Origin: Terfezia claveryi
Lineage: Eukaryota > Ascomycota > Pezizomycetes > Pezizales > Pezizaceae
DNA length: 64,000 bases
NCBI GenBank assembly: GCA_015179025.1
Contig: WHUX01000026.1
Location: forward strand, 248,001 to 312,000
Reading direction: 5' to 3'
Part shown: one piece after another, positions 23,912 through 36,438 of the stretch
How positions within the stretch are numbered: position 1 is the stretch's first letter
Layout: each line of letters begins with the position of its first letter
The notes under the pieces: generated by a model
The model's input: the letters and a program-made list of their open reading frames with translations, nothing else
The model's database searches: none
Told to the model about the DNA's origin: nothing
Translations under genes and position numbers: made by a program

Positions 23912-24637
23912 CAGATGAACCTCATTACAAGCATATCGCCGGGGCCAGGTGGGGTATGCTTGTAACGAATATATTCTTATATTAAGGGAAAATAATTACA
24001 TATGGAAAGAAGGTAGCGCGGGCTTAAGAAGAGGTACGGAAAAAGACTATGGGTACTAGAAAACATGCGGAATAAGACTATGGGTACTAGATACATAGAA
24101 ATAATAGGAGAGATCAGGAAGAGGAGGAGGTTCCGCATGCAGAATGACCCAGGAAATCAGTCTTGATCCTGTGCTGAGCAAGGTGACGCCTGTGTTGAAG
24201 TTCCAGAAGCTCAATGCGCTTTTCTCATGGTGGAGGCATGTTGTAGCTCAGTAATATTGCCTGTAGGTTCAGCTTGAAGTGAGAAGTGGGCTAGGGGTAG
24301 ACGGAGGAGGTATGATTCAAACCAGCATTTGATATGCCGCCATGTGGACTTCAGGTTTAGAGATACACTCGGTGATCTGTAAGTATTCGCTTGCGTGTGC
24401 GACTTGTAATCTATGGAGTTGTGCGTGCTCTGTTGTGCGGGCTTATTTGTTATCGATAAGCATACCTAATTGAGTAACGCGCATCTCTTATTACAAGCAT
24501 ATGTATGGTGACTAAGCCAAAAAAAATAAGAATATTCTTGTAATGAAAATATGCTTATTTACTATAAGAGAACACTTGAGGTATGCTTGTAACGAATATA
24601 TGCTTGTATTAGGTATGCTTGTAATGAGGTTCATCCG
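23912..24637. mobile_element. 726-bp non-autonomous TIR element (Tc1/mariner/pogo type) with TA duplication
   Basis: The left end CAGATGAACCTCATTACAAG.. and the right end (read inward) CGGATGAACCTCATTACAAG.. form 24-bp terminal inverted repeats with one mismatch. TA flanks both sides (23910-23911 and 24638-24639). Further copies of TATGCTTGTAACGAATATA-like words lie inside both ends. A 16-bp word (AGACTATGGGTACTAG) is repeated near 24044 and 24076. No transposase frame is present, so it must be moved in trans. Confidence 0.8.
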
Positions 24638-25789
24638 TATAGTAGAGATTGTATGGCTAGAGTATAGTTTGCTGCAGTCGCGGACCCTTTTTTTTGGCGA
24701 GAGCCTGGGGTGGCAGCCTGGTTGACGCCCAGTTGAGGGTAATGTGGGTAAGCTGTACAAGCATAGTCATGCGGAACGTGGTAAAACTGTGCGGCACACT
24801 GAAGGACGTATCTCCAGAAGAATGAATATATTAATTGAATTCAGTGACTATTCTTGTATAGAAACTTTTTTTTTTTGTGAATCAGTACACGACATAGCTC
24901 ATGACGAGGCAGTGCACCCCCCTGACTGGGCCTGAGTGATTAGCTAACCCGGGGCCGCTCCCTTTCCCCATCCCTGTACAGAGTTCAGGGACTTTTGAAC
25001 CTGCAGTTACCAAAATTTCCCTCGACCTTGCCACTAACCCCATGGTACTTAGGCGTACACGCGTTACGCTGAAGCATGGATTATAAAGCGATATAGATAG
25101 TGCAATGTACGGTTACAAACAAATATCAAGTAGTTTCAGAAGTTTTTTGAGAGGTACAGGTTATACTATTGAGTGCATGTGGGTAAAACATTTGAGTCAC
25201 TTCCGAGTCCGATTCATCTCGTCTCCGGCCTGCCCAAATCTCTATAAGCATGACTTTCGATATCCTCGCTTCCCAGATTCCACACCGCACAACAAGAGAC
25301 GCGTATATCCGCAGTAGAAACTCTTTGAGAATAATTGAGGTGCAGGGTAAGTTACCAAATATATCAACAATAGAGATATAGAGGGGTATTTCCATGCTAT
25401 AAATGCTCGAGTACAGGGTTCGGAAGTCCACATCATAAGAAACAGGTTTCTAGGGCTGGGGATGACTTGACGTCGCTCGGTAGTGCATCAGCGCATGAGA
25501 GACCTGGTAATGTGATTTAATCCTTCTTTAGGATGATGGGATATTGTATAGGTTGTATGAGGTAAATTTATTCAGGGAACAGTCAGTGAAGGTTGAGTGA
25601 CATTTCTGAGGATGTAGTTCTACTAGTGAAATTTAACAAATCGTGGATACCACGTGACGTCTGGTTTGTTATGCATTTAAAGAGCTATTGTGTGGAATCA
25701 CGTAAACATGGGTAATATGATGTCGGGTTTTTGAAGTAGAGAGGTGATTTTAATTAAAATAAGCTAGCTACACATTGTGCCCTCCACTA

Positions 25790-25885
25790 TGCCGCTGCCC
25801 TCCCTAACTCGCCTAACCCCCTAACCTCGCTGCCCTCCCTAACCCACCTAACCCCCTAACCCCGCTGCCTCTCCTAACTCCCCTA
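25790..25885. repeat. Three-unit ~35-bp minisatellite rich in CCTAACCCCCTAACC
   Basis: Units begin with CGCTGCCCTCCCTAAC (about 25793 and 25828) and a decayed third begins at about 25864. The cores CCTAACCCCCTAACC resemble the (CCCTAA)n strand of ascomycete telomeres. It could be an interstitial telomere-like tract or a coincidental C-rich minisatellite. Confidence 0.7.
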
Positions 25886-26404
25886 AATATTTTTGGAAAT
25901 ACTCGGTCACACATGTGGTAACACATAAGCGCATACATGTGGCAACATGTGCTATTCAACATATTCATCAGTATTCATGTGATAAGGAGGATATCATGTA
26001 TATATACCTCCTGTGGTAGCTAGGTATAAGCAACCAAGCAAGCAATACAATAAGATCTATATCTCTCTTACCTTATTATTACCTGCTCACAACGCATATT
26101 ATTACCTGCGTTCAACGAATATTACATTAGTATTATTTTTTCTTCTTAACTCTAATGACCAGCAATCAGCCTATAGCCATTAACAATTAGTATTATATAC
26201 CTACTAGGTATCTGAATAGCTAGAACATACGAGGTACAGTTGATTGATTAAATTGTTCTTTGAATTTAACATGAAAAACCACTATGCCAACAACTCCAGC
26301 TGCGTTGCCTCTGGATGTGCTTATGCATGAGAAAACAACTGAAAATGCTCGCTCTCTGTTGCATAAATCTCCCGACGGCGAGTCTGGTCTCTGTGGTTCA
26401 GTAG

Positions 26405-26470
26405 GACTAGAATCGATAGTAGTATCCATCGTAGATAGACTAGAATCGATAGTAGTATCCATCGTAGATA
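26405..26470. repeat. 33-bp direct tandem duplication
   Basis: Two units (26405-26437 and 26438-26470), each beginning GACTAGAATCGATAGTAGTA, appear identical. Because 33 is a multiple of three, the repeat stays open in several frames and inflates spurious ORFs here. Confidence 0.9.
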
Positions 26471-28815
26471 CCAGTAGGATTGCTGTAGGTGAAATAGAAG
26501 CCCAAATCTCCGCACACCGTACATTTGCAAATTTTCTTAAGTCTGCCTCGTCATGTATCCAGGTTAAATTGTCAGCACTCGCCAGGGTTGGGGCCGGAAA
26601 ATCGCGATGCAACTCGGGCTGGCCGGGTCTATGCTAATAGCAAGGTTATGTATATAGAGAGATGCTAATATAGAGGTTTGCCTGTATCTAATATTCAACA
26701 AAACTGTGTCAAACCCTCAGTTGTCAAATAAAAATCATGGCTCACCAGAAGCCGCAAGGTAAACCATGCCTAGCGTAGACACGTTACCTAGCGCCTGTTA
26801 TCAACCAGTCTTTTGACCCATCACAGCCCCAATCAACAGCCTTGAATTGTAGTTGGGCCTGTTTGCGTCACGACGTCGTAAACCTCTAGCTGTTTTTTCA
26901 GAACGGCCATTATAAGCGAATATGGAGCATCAATACACGTCCTAATTATTGCTGTCAACCCCTGTATTTGGGTCTGGAAGATTTGCCTGAGACTCGGCAC
27001 ATGCATATGCAGGGTAACACTGTGGGATGCCAATGTTTGAGATGAGATTCAGATGCTACTACTGCTTGGGAGGAGTTGGAACCAGCTACGAGGCCTAAGG
27101 TTAGGCTTGTTAACAAAATTTTACTCTCCCCTTACAGTACACAGAAATTATGACTAGGCAGCGGCAAGATATAATGTAGCTGAATATTTATAGAACTGTA
27201 TCACACCCCTATAGCCCCTCCCGCAGCAAGCCCGCTGTGCACACACAACAAATGACAAGATATAGACGTTAGGGCTAAGTAACTGTGCGCCTTGCCTCTA
27301 CGCAGTTTGTAAAAGTCTGTTATTATCAGTTCAGCCGGTCCATAGACTTTGCATGCCACAAGACATTGTAGAAATCCGCGAATAAACCCTAACGATGACC
27401 TTTCCTTCAGTGTGTATGCCCTCGTGCATCAGGCCCTAAGGCTTAAAAGGGTATGTAGTTGGGCCAAAGAGTCATGCATGTAGTAGTCCCAGTGATTATA
27501 CAGACAACAGAATGGGAGGACGGTAGCGAGGGCAATGGTACAGGACAGACAATGATGAGGATGGCGACGCTGAGAAATGAAGCTGAGAACGAGACTGCTG
27601 CGGATGGGAGAGCTGCGCGTGAGGGCACTAAGGACAATGGGATGAGAGTGCTGAGGATGCTTCAAAGCCCATGATCAGGAGGATTGTGCTGAGGAACGCT
27701 AAAGAGGAGTTGCCTTATCCTAGGATCCAACCAGGCGAAGGGATTACGTAGTTATAGTATGGGGGCCCCTTGAATAAGACCTCCCTTATGTATTAGAGCT
27801 CCATGAATAATGTACTGGCAATGCCCTGGTCCAGGTGGCCATACAGAGGAGCTATGTTTAAAAGACTTATTCGGTGAAATTTTACCGTATGCGTGATACC
27901 TATATCTAGGGATCCTGCAAGGGTGGTGATTTTGATTTAGTTTATGAGTTTATACGACATATATGCATATAAAACAGAAGACGGGGCACCTGTCTAGAAA
28001 AATACTGTCCACGTGTATTACCCAGAACTTCTAGTAGTGATGTTATGTCCTCTGTTTGAGTTTTTGGGAATCGGGCATACATACTCTATCCGCGAAATGC
28101 CGACAATAAATTTCACATGATGAATCCCGCGATTCCTACTTACAAGGTCCCTATAATTGGTACTAAGCCCCTGAAAACCTCTGGGCCCAATCTGCTCATA
28201 CCGGAATGTATATCAAGGATTAAACTCCCAAGCCAGAGAAGTCCCGTTGGGTTTCGTGTGCTCTAGGACAAGCAATAGATTCTACACTTCTGGCCGGCCG
28301 ACGATCATACTTAGCTCGCATGCATATGAGCCTGTACCACCCAAAAACCTAGAAATCACAGGAACAGCAGCAGCTGGCCTTCATACCTAATCAGTGTAGG
28401 GCAGGGTCATGTCATGATTACGGTCATGGTGTGATACCATTACGCAGTCATTAATGCAGGTAGCAACGAGCCATAGATTTCGGTCCCTTGTGAGATGTAC
28501 GGGAATCACCACGACATACCCCCGCTGACGCCCATGGCAAGCCCATTGCGCAATCGAGAACTGATGGCAAATAATACTATCATATCTTTTATCTATGTAG
28601 TTGTAAAGAGATCTCCTAGGTACAGAGATCTCCAGAGGGAGCCCAATCGACCTCCCGAATTTGGTTGTTCGCTGTTGGGGTTTTCATGATTAGAGTCTAC
28701 CGAATTGGTTTCGGGCCAGTCACGTGATGGTAAGACCAACGTCCACTTACTACAGGGGCCTTTCATTCTATTGGGGGAACATCCATTACTAGGGGCTTGC
28801 ATTTGCAATACAATA

Positions 28816-31067
28816 CTGTATATGACGGGGAAGCGAGACACGACAGGGATGCGGGACACAATGTCTCATATTGCTTTTTCTGCATTGCCCCGCCTTTTAA
28901 GCCCCACCCCGCGACAAGTAATACTCTGGACAACTTGCCAACGACCAAAGTAGCAATATGGGACGAGTTAAACCACGTCAACTTAAAGAAGCGGCAATCG
29001 AGGCTGATATTGCTAAGGCAATTCAGGGATATAAGACAGGTAAGTACCCAAGCATACGTCAGGCGGCTGAGAGCCAAGGATTGCCCAAAAGTACGGTGCA
29101 TGCCCGTTTAAAAGGTCGCAAGTCAAGGCGAAAGGCACACGAGTTGGATCAGACACTGGGGGCAGCTGAGGAGCGGTCTGTAGTCAGGCAAATTGAAGAT
29201 ATGGATCGTCGTGGTTTTCCGATGCGAGTGGATAGTGTGCGAGAAACTGCTTTGAGGATATTAGCGGAGCGGGAAGGCCAAATAGAACAAACAGCACGCT
29301 TGGGGAAGCACTGGATTAGTCGGTTTTTAGATCGCCATCCACACCTTGCATCTAAGTTCAGTACACAAGTTAAAAAGCAGCGAATCGTGAGCTCAGATCC
29401 GAAGCTGCTTAAGCAGTCATTCGATATTCTTGGTCCTCTAATAAAGCAAAATGCCATCAAACCATACAATCTATACAATATGGATGAAAAGGGCCTGCAA
29501 ATGGGAAAGTCTGCTCGTGTCAAGGTGATTTGTGTGCGAGGCAGAAAGAGTCCACCTTTAATGAAAGATGGCAACCGGGAATTAATTACCGCGATAGAGA
29601 CAGTTGCAGCTGATGGAACCTTTCTACCTCCCATGATTATCTATAAGGGTAAATCACAGCTCGCACAATGGCATAATTATCTTGATGAAAAAGATAAAGA
29701 TACAGTGTTCTCTGTTTCACCTAAAGGTTGGACAAATCAAGTTCTTGGTTTGGAATATTTATGTTTATTATTTGATCCTCTTACTCGGAAGCGGTACTTA
29801 TAATCTACCTATCCTTTTAATTTTTATTATTAACTAATGGACTTTAGTATGAGGAATCCAAATGAAAAGCGTTTACTAGTTGTTGATGGACACAACTCAC
29901 ATTTCAGTATGGACTTTCTTCGGTTTTGTAGTAAAAACCAAATTGAGCTCTTTTGCCTACCACCACATACCACACATATTCTCCAGCCTCTAGATGTCGG
30001 ACTATTTGGACCTTTGCAAAAATATTATGGACATCGAGTAGAGGATCATTTACGCTTAACTGGAGAAGCAATTAGTAAGAGAAATTTCCTCCCGTAAGTA
30101 TCTAGTCGAATACCAAGACCCCAAAGCGTATAAGCGTCTATCAATATTGAGCTACTACTAATACTAATTAGACACTTCCGTGAGGCTCGAATATCAGCAT
30201 ATACACTCAAAAATATTCTGTCTGCATTCGAAACTACAGGGATTCATCCATTCAATCCACGTCGAGTTTTAGGTCAATATACTGGTACTGCAGCAGCTGA
30301 TCCAAAAGCTCCATTAATATCTATTACAACTGGAGGAGTTCCAGCCACTCCTGCTAATAACCGAGGAGTCCGTCACCTTCACCAGCAAATACAACAGCAT
30401 CTGAAAGCTATAGATGACCCTGAACTTCAAGTATTAGTTGACAAACTAGCTAATGCAGCTATTGGTGGTTTGACACGGGGGTATCTTGGAGAAGACCGAG
30501 CAAAGCAGATTGAGGCGGCATTGGCAATTAAGGTAGAGGAAGCAAAGGAGGCAAGAAAGCGTACAAAGCTCACACAAGCTAAGGCTATCACTGGGGAGGA
30601 TTTGTTGAAGCTACGTCGCGCACAACTGGCCCAGCAGTCCACACCGAAGACGCCAAGGAAACGACGCACAGGCCCCTCCAAAACGGTCACATTCAACCGC
30701 CCACCAAGGTCCAACCGTCCAACCACTACTACCTGCATTTCTATCAGCTCATCATCATCATCGTGCGCATCAGGTCCGAGTTTTCGGGCCGATGATACCG
30801 AATATGAGAGCATTGAAAGTGGCTCTGAAGGCAGTACTATCTATGTTCGGACTCCGGGGACTATACCAGGCCATAGAACCACAAGCTCTGTGCCCCCTAC
30901 ACCCACACCCGCTCCTAGGCTCCGCAGGGTACCCTCAAACCCACCCCAGCAGCAGCGAGTATTGAGGCCGCGCCGGAATTGAATTTTGTATCTTTTTTTC
31001 TACTTGCATGTATCTAGCCGAAATTGTCCCGCTTCCCTGTCGTGTCCCGCTTCCCCGTCATATACAG
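28816..31067 (+). mobile_element. Intact-looking pogo/Fot1-type DNA transposon, 2252 bp
   Basis: Terminal inverted repeats of about 46 bp start CTGTATATGACGGGGAAGCG at 28816 and end with the complement at 31067, with only a few mismatches. The target TA is duplicated at 28814-28815 and 31068-31069. The element encodes one spliced transposase with all catalytic residues. Near-identical ends and an unbroken gene argue for recent insertion. A SINE-like copy lies 92 bp downstream, outside the element. Confidence 0.92.
28958..30982 (+). CDS. pogo/Fot1-family DDE transposase, 630 aa, two introns
   Basis: Exons 28958-29793, 29848-30093 and 30172-30982 are joined by introns of 54 bp (GTACTT..TAG) and 78 bp (GTAAGT..TAG), each with an ACTAAT branch-point-like word. 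Splicing keeps one frame of 630 residues. The N-terminal part has a psq-type helix-turn-helix (YPSIRQAAESQGLPKSTVHA) and a CENP-B-type HTH (LGKHWISRFLDRHPHL). The catalytic core has D176 (YNMDEKGLQMG), D292 (VVDGHNSHF) and D328 (LQPLDVGLFGPLQ), giving the DD35D spacing expected for fungal Fot1-like enzymes. The C-terminus (RRVLGQ onward) is charged and Ser-rich. It cuts and pastes the element at TA sites. No frameshift or premature stop is seen once the introns are removed, so the protein may be active. Confidence 0.92.
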
Positions 31068-31145
31068 TAGTTACAAGAAGATTGCAAGCTTGAATCGAAG
31101 GAGCTTGGAAAAAGGCCATGACCATACTGATACGCGTAATGTAGG

Positions 31146-31407
31146 AAGAATAGCGGTACCTTTTTTTTTTTTTTAACAATGTTGTTACTCCTATGCGGCC
31201 CCAATAGGGGGGCCATGAGGAGCCACCCAGAAGCCCGGGTGAATTCAAGGTTAAGGCAAGTTAATCTGCCAGAACCACGCAAGATAAATACAAATATGAA
31301 GGAAAATGAGACCCCATAGGTACTGCCATTAACGGACGAGCCGATGACCCGCGGGCCTGACTGAGCCTCCCCTTCTATACTAATGAACTGTGCAAGAATA
31401 GCGGTAC
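31146..31407 (-). mobile_element. SINE-like retroinsertion with poly-A tail and 14-bp target duplication
   Basis: The body (31160-31393) is inserted on the minus strand. Its A-tail shows as a T-run at 31161-31174. It is flanked by AAGAATAGCGGTAC at 31146-31159 and 31394-31407. Read on the minus strand it holds AGATTAACTTGCC, GTGGCTCCTCATGG and GCATAGGAGTAAC, also present in the copies near 59.5-59.9 kb. It has no open frame. The RNA polymerase III promoter boxes typical of SINEs are not clear, so it could also be a 5'-truncated LINE. Confidence 0.8.
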
Positions 31408-31672
31408 TACTTGTGTTGTAACCAATATCATGTACAAATGAACCTTGTAACCCAATTCAACTGAATGTAACATCATATTGAAGATACCTACATCTCGATT
31501 GTGAAGCCTGAGATTTTGCACAAAAATATTTGTACATGGACTTATAGATAGACGATAACATGTATCGAGCGAAGATAGAATTATCCCCGTTCGAGGGTCG
31601 TGCCAATTGGACTAAAACCAGGATATTCCTCTCTCAGTACCTATTCTTCTCTGATCTGCGATTCGGTAGGTA

Positions 31673-31825
31673 CGATAATGTCTCGTTATAAGAAACCTCT
31701 GATATAAAAACTGTGCCCTGGTCCCGCCAGATTTTGTATTGGTAAATATACCTTGTTATAATGACCCCGCGTTATAAGGAGGTCCATGCTGGTCGCGGGA
31801 AGATTCTTATAACGAGATATCACTG
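31673..31825. mobile_element. 153-bp pogo-type MITE
   Basis: Ends CGATAATGTCTCGTTATAAG and CAGTGATATCTCGTTATAAG (read inward from the right) share TCTCGTTATAAGAA. TA flanks each side (31671-31672 and 31826-31827). No coding capacity. Its ends differ from those of the intact pogo element next door, so a different transposase probably moved it. Confidence 0.8.
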
Positions 31826-31827
31826 TA

Positions 31828-34075
31828 GTTACACTTAAAGCTACCACTAAACTTTGAATTGCGTAAGTATATTCACTCCGCGGGCGGCATGGATTCTATC
31901 ATTCTATGCTTACCACGGGCAATCCTAGCACCACCGGTACGAACTGACAATATGCACGGCACAGTGGTATAAGTTACATTTATGGTTACTGATTGATGCC
32001 CCTCTCGAGGTATTATCTCTGGATATAATAGAAATATCTCTAATGGTGGGCTACGTTGCAGAACGATATTGTAGATCCATGAATACTACAGCTTCTTCAA
32101 GGCTTGTTATATCATTACTTGGGATTTCAATCGCCTTTTTTGCTGGTAGGCATAGCCTTTAGAATCTGAATTTCCCCTCGATGTTCCATATTTAATACTT
32201 GGCCTTGCATCAGATTCTTAGATTCCTCATCTAAAACTCACACGAAGCACTATAATTATCTCCTAAAATCCCACGTTAAATTCATAAAATTCACTCCATA
32301 TCTTCACTTGCACTAGAATTGCCCGTGACCCATACATATATACAACGCCCATAGCTTCAGAGACTGTACCGCCCGCGGAAGGCATATGCCCACGAGCGGC
32401 CCAGCCCAGATAATGGATTACCCAATAATTGCAAAGGCCTCTGCGAAAAGTCTGGCATGGATCAGGGTTTGTGCATTTTGCACCCCTACTAGGGTCTTTT
32501 TCCCCTGTCTGCTGACGTTTGGCATACATCAGATGAGACTGTCGCTCTGTTTCGATTGATATATCGTGCCCACCCGGCAACACCACGGTTCGGAGATTCT
32601 TACCCGCCTAGCCACGAGAGATAATTCGCAAATATTATATTCCCCCGAATTCCCGCAAAACTTCACCGTAATATAAGATCTTCCGCAACAGACAACGCGC
32701 ACGAAACGCCACCAGAAAAAGATACGGATCAGGTTGCTTTCACGGAATCACCAAAGGGCCTTGGGTAGTTATCCGGCCGCCTATACAGCCATTGTAGTAG
32801 CAGGCCAGACCCCATTAAACTCGGCATAATCGGGTAGAGCACAGACCTCGGCATAGCTACGACATCCCGTGTTGATCCCCACCAGGTCGCCTGCGCCAAG
32901 TTACCCACCGGTACACTTTTCATATATTGAAGTCGACGGTAATTTTTACCATACAACTTGGAGATTGCCTTATAATAAGGGTACGAATATTGAGTATATC
33001 CCAGTTGATGAACGCGTTGATAACATCCCACAGAAACCATTATACACAACACTCATAAGACAAAAGTTAGGACAGTGATGAAACGCAACGAAGTTATTGC
33101 TCTCAGTTCGGTACTCATCGTCACCTTTTTTGCGATAATCGCGATAATTGTATTCAAACTGTGGGGAAAAGTACTAGTGCGTGGGGGCCCATATTAGCAA
33201 CATTTCACTCATATGAGTACATACCTTGAACACGGATATATGTGGATTTTTGAGCATGAGTATCTTATTAAGGTTGTCTGGGGGGTGCCTGGCTTTGTCG
33301 TACATATGAATTCTAGGATTTGTGAATATTTGAAAGGGTGATGAGGGTTCAATATGGGGCGTATTGTACACAAGATTATTGGTTAGCTACAGAGATATGA
33401 TATTGTTAATGCTTCATAAGCTTATAACATACTGCCTAAAATCTTTTGTGAAGATTTCATCATGTTCTACTTAAATCACTTGACTGAGAAGTCTGAAAGT
33501 GGGACCCGCCGGACATAGGTACGTTTCAGAACTGCGTAAAATCCCTTTGGTAACAGCTACTGTATATAGGTCCTGCCCTATATGTTCGCACTGGCACCCT
33601 GTACTAGGATGTGACATGAGAAGTACATTCGATTCTTTCCTTGTTCGTGTGGGCTACCTCCAATGCAGCTGAACCCCTGTGATGGTCCGCATAAAATGTG
33701 TATGGTGAAGGAAAGCAACCTTATGTAAGGGGGACTTGGATCAATATTCACAAAGAAAAATGTCATGGAATTCCTTATGGATAGAAGGGACCTGAAATGG
33801 TGGTAGTAATTTTACTGGTGATATTTTCCAATATGCTAATCTCATTCTACTTGGGGACCATCATTTGAATATATGTTCATACTCCCTCACCTCCGTAACC
33901 GAAGATTTGCGTGTCTAATCCCCTTTATGGTATAAGAAAAGAAAACTTCAATTAATTGCTTACATTACATATAGATACTAGACATTAAACCACAGCTTCC
34001 CATTCTTTGCTATCCGAACACCGCCCACTCACACAGTGGATAAACATTCATTAATTTTCCAAACAGTTCTTTTTT
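31828..34075. other. Spacer with unassigned open frames
   Basis: Two minus frames (32586-32263, with CTNPDPCQTFRRGLCNYW, and 33052-32729) read like protein but I cannot join or name them. On the plus strand a 39-codon frame at 33078 encodes one hydrophobic helix (MKRNEVIALSSVLIVTFFAI) and then a basic end. Any of these may be remnants. The rest shows nothing. Confidence 0.35.
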
Positions 34076-35259
34076 TTACACGCCCGTTGGGTAGGGCGTC
34101 GTCGTTGTCGTACTCTGTCCTACCACTCTGGTCGCCCCAGGCCCAGCCACAGATGTAGGTTCATAACCATAAGCATTATTTCCCACACCACTATCTCTTC
34201 CAACACTAGTGCCAGCAGCGCCAGGCGCCACACTTTTCTCGTGATGTTCAGCCTCTCCATAACCTGGAGCGATTCTGCCATGATCGTGCATCCATAGTCC
34301 AAGTCTCTTGAAATCGAGATTCCTAGCGATATATAACAACCCCAGCGCGAAAAGACCCTTGGAGATGATGTCCAAGACACCATAAAACACACATTCTCCG
34401 TCGTTAGAAATCACGTTGCCGCCTTCAGAAAGACCCCAGGAAATTGGGTACAGAAGCCTACATAATAATATGGTCTTGTCAGTAACGAATGTTTCAAATT
34501 TGCAGATTGACAATGCAAACTTACCAGAAAAAGAGGGTAAATGCCGCAGCAGGTAAATACCACTTCGAGGTTTCATACCTCCTTGCCCAAGGACGTGCGA
34601 CGTGCAATAGCTGATAGGCTAGAAGAAAGTATGCAAGAAGGGCAAAGACGAAGTAACCCCACTTATAACTTGTCCGGGTAAGTGCTCCAACAAGTAACAT
34701 AACTGCATAAAGTATCGAGAGGGCAATGGTCCAGATAATTGTCGACCATCCGACAGCAGTCATCAAAAGCAGTGCGAGGGTAATGAGAGACCAAGTAATC
34801 GTCCATTCTATTGATTAATATAACAAAAATTAGCATCCATTCTCCGTGTCAAACACATGTATACTCACCAACAAACCGAACCCAAAAGATTTGCCGTGTT
34901 CGCCCAACCAGACCCCTGTTTCTGAACTCAACGGGAATTGGGGTCCCTCCTAGATTACTTGCCATGGTAAAGTAGGCAATTGTTGGTACCAGCAGTAAAG
35001 CAAGAGCAATGTAATGATACACCCTCTGACGGTGTTTTGTCTGTGCCATGTGGCCAAGGACACCAAGGAATAGAACAGCAAAGAGAGCCGTGACTGCCCA
35101 CAGCCAGGACGAGCCATGAGAAGTGATATTGTTGTTGGCGATAGGAGGATTTGTGTTCAATGCCCTGTTACGGGCATAGATATTTGCAACAGGGGATTCA
35201 TCTCCTGCAAACCGGGAGCGGATGGCGAGGAGAGCATCGTCTCCCTCGTAGGTCTCCAT
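34076..35259 (-). CDS. Microbial-type opsin (HSP30/ORP-like), retinal-site lysine retained; 351 aa, three exons
   Basis: Seven-transmembrane protein of the fungal opsin/opsin-related family. Exons (minus) 35259-34869, 34807-34525 and 34457-34076 are separated by introns of 61 and 67 bp and sum to 352 codons. Helix C reads RQIFWVRFV then, across the splice, EWTITWSLITLAL. Aligned to bacteriorhodopsin, E131 replaces the proton acceptor D85, W follows it, and the D96 position is Ala. Helix F has FWLLYPISW, keeping pocket Trp/Tyr/Pro/Trp. Helix G has YGVLDIISKGLFALGLLY, with D254 and K258 matching D212 and the Schiff-base K216. A retinal-binding protein is therefore plausible, with altered proton transfer. 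The cytoplasmic tail is Gly/Thr-rich. Many fungal opsin-related proteins of the HSP30 group lack the lysine, so its presence matters. Plasma membrane is expected. Confidence 0.87.
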
Positions 35260-36438
35260 ATTTTGTCTTCACACTTAGATAATGATAATAGATAATGCGT
35301 AAATGTAGCCCAAGACCAACAATTACAGAACTCGCGCGGTAAGAAGTCGGATTGGTCCTGGCGTTCGCTGAAGGGTCTATAAACCGTTCTGAGAAACCGT
35401 TCTGATACATCTGTTATGTCATAATGGTTCTACCAAATGGGCTTCAATTTGCTTGAAGAGCCTAGCGTTAAGCCCCCTCGCTTATGAATGGCAGTATACT
35501 CCAAGCCTTCACCTATGTGGCTTTCTTGATTCCGTCATGAGTTCGCCAAACCAATGTTGTCATTGTCACGCAAATGGTTTATCGTCGGGCCTTGTGTGTT
35601 TCAGAATCGAAGTTGAGCTGCCCCGCCAAAGACATGTATTTTCCCCCATCAAGGCTAACCCCTCTAAGTAATCGTAGCGTAATAAATCAGATCAAAAGTC
35701 CCCTGTTATCGGATTTTTATATAGGTAGGTACACTCACAACTGATAACCAATTGGCAACATGGCGAATGTGGATGAAACCCTTCCACGAGTGTAGTCAGT
35801 TCCACAAGTGTAGATAGTCCATGAACTAACCGTACCTGGGCGATGGGATCCAATATCTGGCATAGTCTGGTTGGCACAACCTCTCTTAAAGTTGTCTGGC
35901 AGAAGCTTTTGAGATCCCCATGATCTGCGCCGTAAGTGACTAGTGTCATGATCGGCTACAAATAAGTATGTAGACAAAAGGGCATAAAAACAGTGTAAAC
36001 AAATATTTGGATTAAAGTGGTAGGGTGTAAATGACGTAGTGAAAGAAAACATATCCACCAAATAACCAACTTGATGTGATTCTAATATTCGGCAATGGGG
36101 ACCAAGTAAACCCAAAATCGAGATGGTCAAGCACCAATGTGCAAGGAAAACACGGTCAGAAGCAGTAACTGATCTCGTGAGGACAAAGATTTATAAGAAA
36201 ATGAAAATACAAATATAAAGCATAGTTTACAAAAGCCACCTGAACGGAGCACGGAACAATCTGACACGGCCCGCACGACGCAGCATTGATTCCGGACATC
36301 ATTCATCCACCCATCAATCCAGCTATCCATTTTCCCTCTTCCATAGCCCATCGCGCCACATTAATTCCAGACCCATTTCCAATAGCTCCGCGAACATCAT
36401 ACATCCCTTCAGTAACCCTTTCGGTCACTGACCTTTCC
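35260..36438. other. Spacer between two minus-strand genes
   Basis: No gene supported apart from a micro-insertion at 35863. The stretch after 35260 should hold the promoter of the opsin-like gene. The part near 36130-36438 is probably the 3' untranslated region of the small membrane protein gene. Confidence 0.5.
35856..35901 (-). repeat. Micro-insertion copy 3: 32 bp with 7-bp direct repeats
   Basis: The insert 35863-35894 starts TAGTCTGGTTGGCACAAC on the plus strand, so its fixed end faces left. TCTGGCA lies on both sides (35856-35862 and 35895-35901). It is the longest member of the family. Confidence 0.7.

Larger units (their letters stand above)
24640..28813. other. 4.2-kb repeat-bearing spacer; no supported gene
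   Basis: Contains two minisatellites (listed separately), A/T-rich spacers and fragmentary open frames at 26220-26640 and 27429-27674. Those frames show no family features and are partly created by the 33-bp repeat. Confidence 0.45.

Noticed and set aside
28763..29634. Minus-strand open frames across the pogo element
   Set aside because: They are antisense to the spliced transposase, which has clear motifs.
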